Assembly: GCA_030606765.1 (NCBI GenBank)
Contig: JAUWFX010000094.1
Coordinates: 1-7,462, forward strand
Reading direction: 5' to 3'
From: Dehalococcoidia bacterium
GTDB taxonomy: Bacteria; Chloroflexota; Dehalococcoidia; GIF9; AB-539-J10
Length of the DNA stretch: 7,462 nt
A program made the position numbers and the translations under genes. The notes beneath the pieces were generated by a model. The model was not told the DNA's origin and did not search any database. It saw nothing but the letters and a program-made list of their open reading frames with translations. Of this stretch, positions 6,803 to 7,462 are shown one piece after another. Each line of letters opens with the position of its first letter. The stretch's first letter is position 1.

Positions 6803-7171
6803 ATGGTTGAGATAAGAAGAGAAGACTTCTCCGTCGATGAGATAACCAAGAAGATGAAAGATCCCAAAATAGGGGCGATATCAATTTACCTAGGCACTGT
6901 ACGTGAATTCCCTTCGGGTAATGGACTGGAATTTGAGGATGATAACCACGCTGTCCAGAAACTAGAGGAGATAGAAAAAAGAGCAATCGACAAATTTGAT
7001 GTCGAGGATGTAGCGATAGTACATCGAGTGGGTTTCTTAGGCATATCAGAAAATATTCTATTAGTAGCAGTTTCCGCCTCTCACAGAGAGCCAGCTTTCG
7101 ATGCTTGCAGAAGCATAATAGACGATATAAAGGATTTCCACAAATCATGGGGAAAAGAAGTACCGAAATAG
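6803..7171 (+). CDS. moaE: Molybdopterin synthase catalytic subunit MoaE, compact divergent form
   Basis: At 122 residues this is shorter than E. coli MoaE (150). MoaE, with the sulfur carrier MoaD, converts cyclic pyranopterin monophosphate to molybdopterin. Family features are GAISIYLGTVRE (24-35), VAIVHRVGFLGI (70-81) and VSASHREPAFDACR (90-103). Near the end, K110 matches the first active-site lysine (E. coli K119) and W116 matches the conserved Trp, but the next position is G117 where E. coli has K126. A lysine follows at 118. The usual LEHYPGM-like segment is shortened to LEFEDDNHAV, and the C-terminal tail beyond WGKEV is missing. GGTGAG (6792-6797) lies 5 nt before ATG 6803. The gap from the previous gene is 102 bp. 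The stop lies inside the next gene. Family assignment is good; full activity is uncertain. Confidence 0.85.
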   Translation: MVEIRREDFSVDEITKKMKDPKIGAISIYLGTVREFPSGNGLEFEDDNHAVQKLEEIEKRAIDKFDVEDVAIVHRVGFLGISENILLVAVSASHREPAFDACRSIIDDIKDFHKSWGKEVPK

Positions 7172-7462
7172 AAATTTTAGGGATTTCCAGAGATGGTAAG
7201 CGGAAGAAGACAGATGAGCTTGTCCATGAAGAAGAGATTATCGTTAAGCTCAATGGAGAAATTCATAAATTCTACTGCATTCCCGTTGACCTGGAAGAGA
7301 TGATAGCTGGCAATTTGAAATCAAGAGGCATAGACCCTTCTTTGTCCCAGATCAAGAAACTCGGCAGCAATGAGTTTGAGGTGAACGCTCCCGAAGAATT
7401 AGTTAAGACCCCCAGAAACTGTGATTCTCAGAAAAAGCGAACCAACGGCGAAGTTTTTGATT
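7147..7462 (+). CDS. FdhD-like formate dehydrogenase accessory sulfurtransferase, N-terminal part (runs off window)
   Basis: An open frame from ATG 7147 continues for 105 codons with no stop before the window end. Residues about 15-60 (RDGKRKKTDELVHEEE, IIVKLNGEIHKFYCIPVDLEE, MIAGNLKSRGI) follow the FdhD N-terminal pattern of a charged DE-V-EE stretch, a strand with NG, then a C-P-x-DLEEL-x-x-G-x-L segment. FdhD carries sulfur from a cysteine desulfurase to the Moco of formate dehydrogenase in the cytoplasm. The diagnostic catalytic CxxC lies further on and is outside the window, so function cannot be confirmed. The ATG lies 25 bp inside moaE, with AAGGA (7130-7134) 12 nt upstream, so translation is probably coupled. 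It looks divergent from standard FdhD; a related accessory protein is possible. Confidence 0.7.
   Translation, partial: MGKRSTEIEILGISRDGKRKKTDELVHEEEIIVKLNGEIHKFYCIPVDLEEMIAGNLKSRGIDPSLSQIKKLGSNEFEVNAPEELVKTPRNCDSQKKRTNGEVFD

Noticed and set aside
6609..7253. 214-codon open frame on the minus strand
   Set aside because: It runs antisense through the FmdB-like gene, moaE and the FdhD-like gene, and its translation is low-complexity Leu/Ser/Arg-rich without motifs.

Overview
The window reads as a stretch of bacterial chromosome of mid-range GC, densely coded, with no rRNA, tRNA, CRISPR array, transposase or phage gene that I can see. The molybdenum-cofactor (Moco) genes, FdhD-like, NFU and malic enzyme genes fit an anaerobic or facultative bacterium that uses molybdo- or tungsto-enzymes such as formate dehydrogenase. 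The overall style, including C/T-rich intergenic hairpins, reminds me of Chloroflexota (Dehalococcoidia-like) genomes. That placement is an impression and not a demonstrated assignment.

Layout. 1-1065 (+) is the 3' end of secA, ending in a SEC-C zinc motif, with an unusual A9-GGAGG tract just before that motif. A perfect 18-bp hairpin follows at 1067-1107. Next on + come a small FmdB-type zinc-ribbon gene (1139-1399) and a full NAD-type malic enzyme (1558-3225). Convergent to these on the minus strand are a MogA/MoaB-family gene (3295-3792) and a long moeA-mobB fusion (4002-5804), separated by about 200 bp of non-coding, repeat-like sequence. A divergent promoter region (5805-5957) separates moeA-mobB from a + strand run: an NFU Fe-S scaffold (5958-6176), an unrecognised small Cys-rich protein (6231-6464), a second FmdB-like zinc ribbon with a Cys-rich tail (6467-6700), a compact and divergent MoaE (6803-7171), and an FdhD-like gene that overlaps moaE and runs off the window edge (7147-7462).

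How the genes work together. Four of the ten genes belong to Moco assembly or delivery. MoaE makes the dithiolene of molybdopterin, MogA/MoaB adenylylates it, MoeA inserts the metal, MobB assists nucleotide attachment, and FdhD delivers sulfur to formate dehydrogenase Moco. NFU supplies Fe-S clusters that such enzymes also need. The right half therefore looks like a metallo-enzyme maturation neighbourhood. SecA and malic enzyme on the left look like unrelated housekeeping genes.

The items most worth a second look are the dnaX-like slippery tract in secA, the moeA-mobB fusion, the MoaE lacking an expected active-site lysine and its C-terminal tail, and the coupled moaE/fdhD-like pair.
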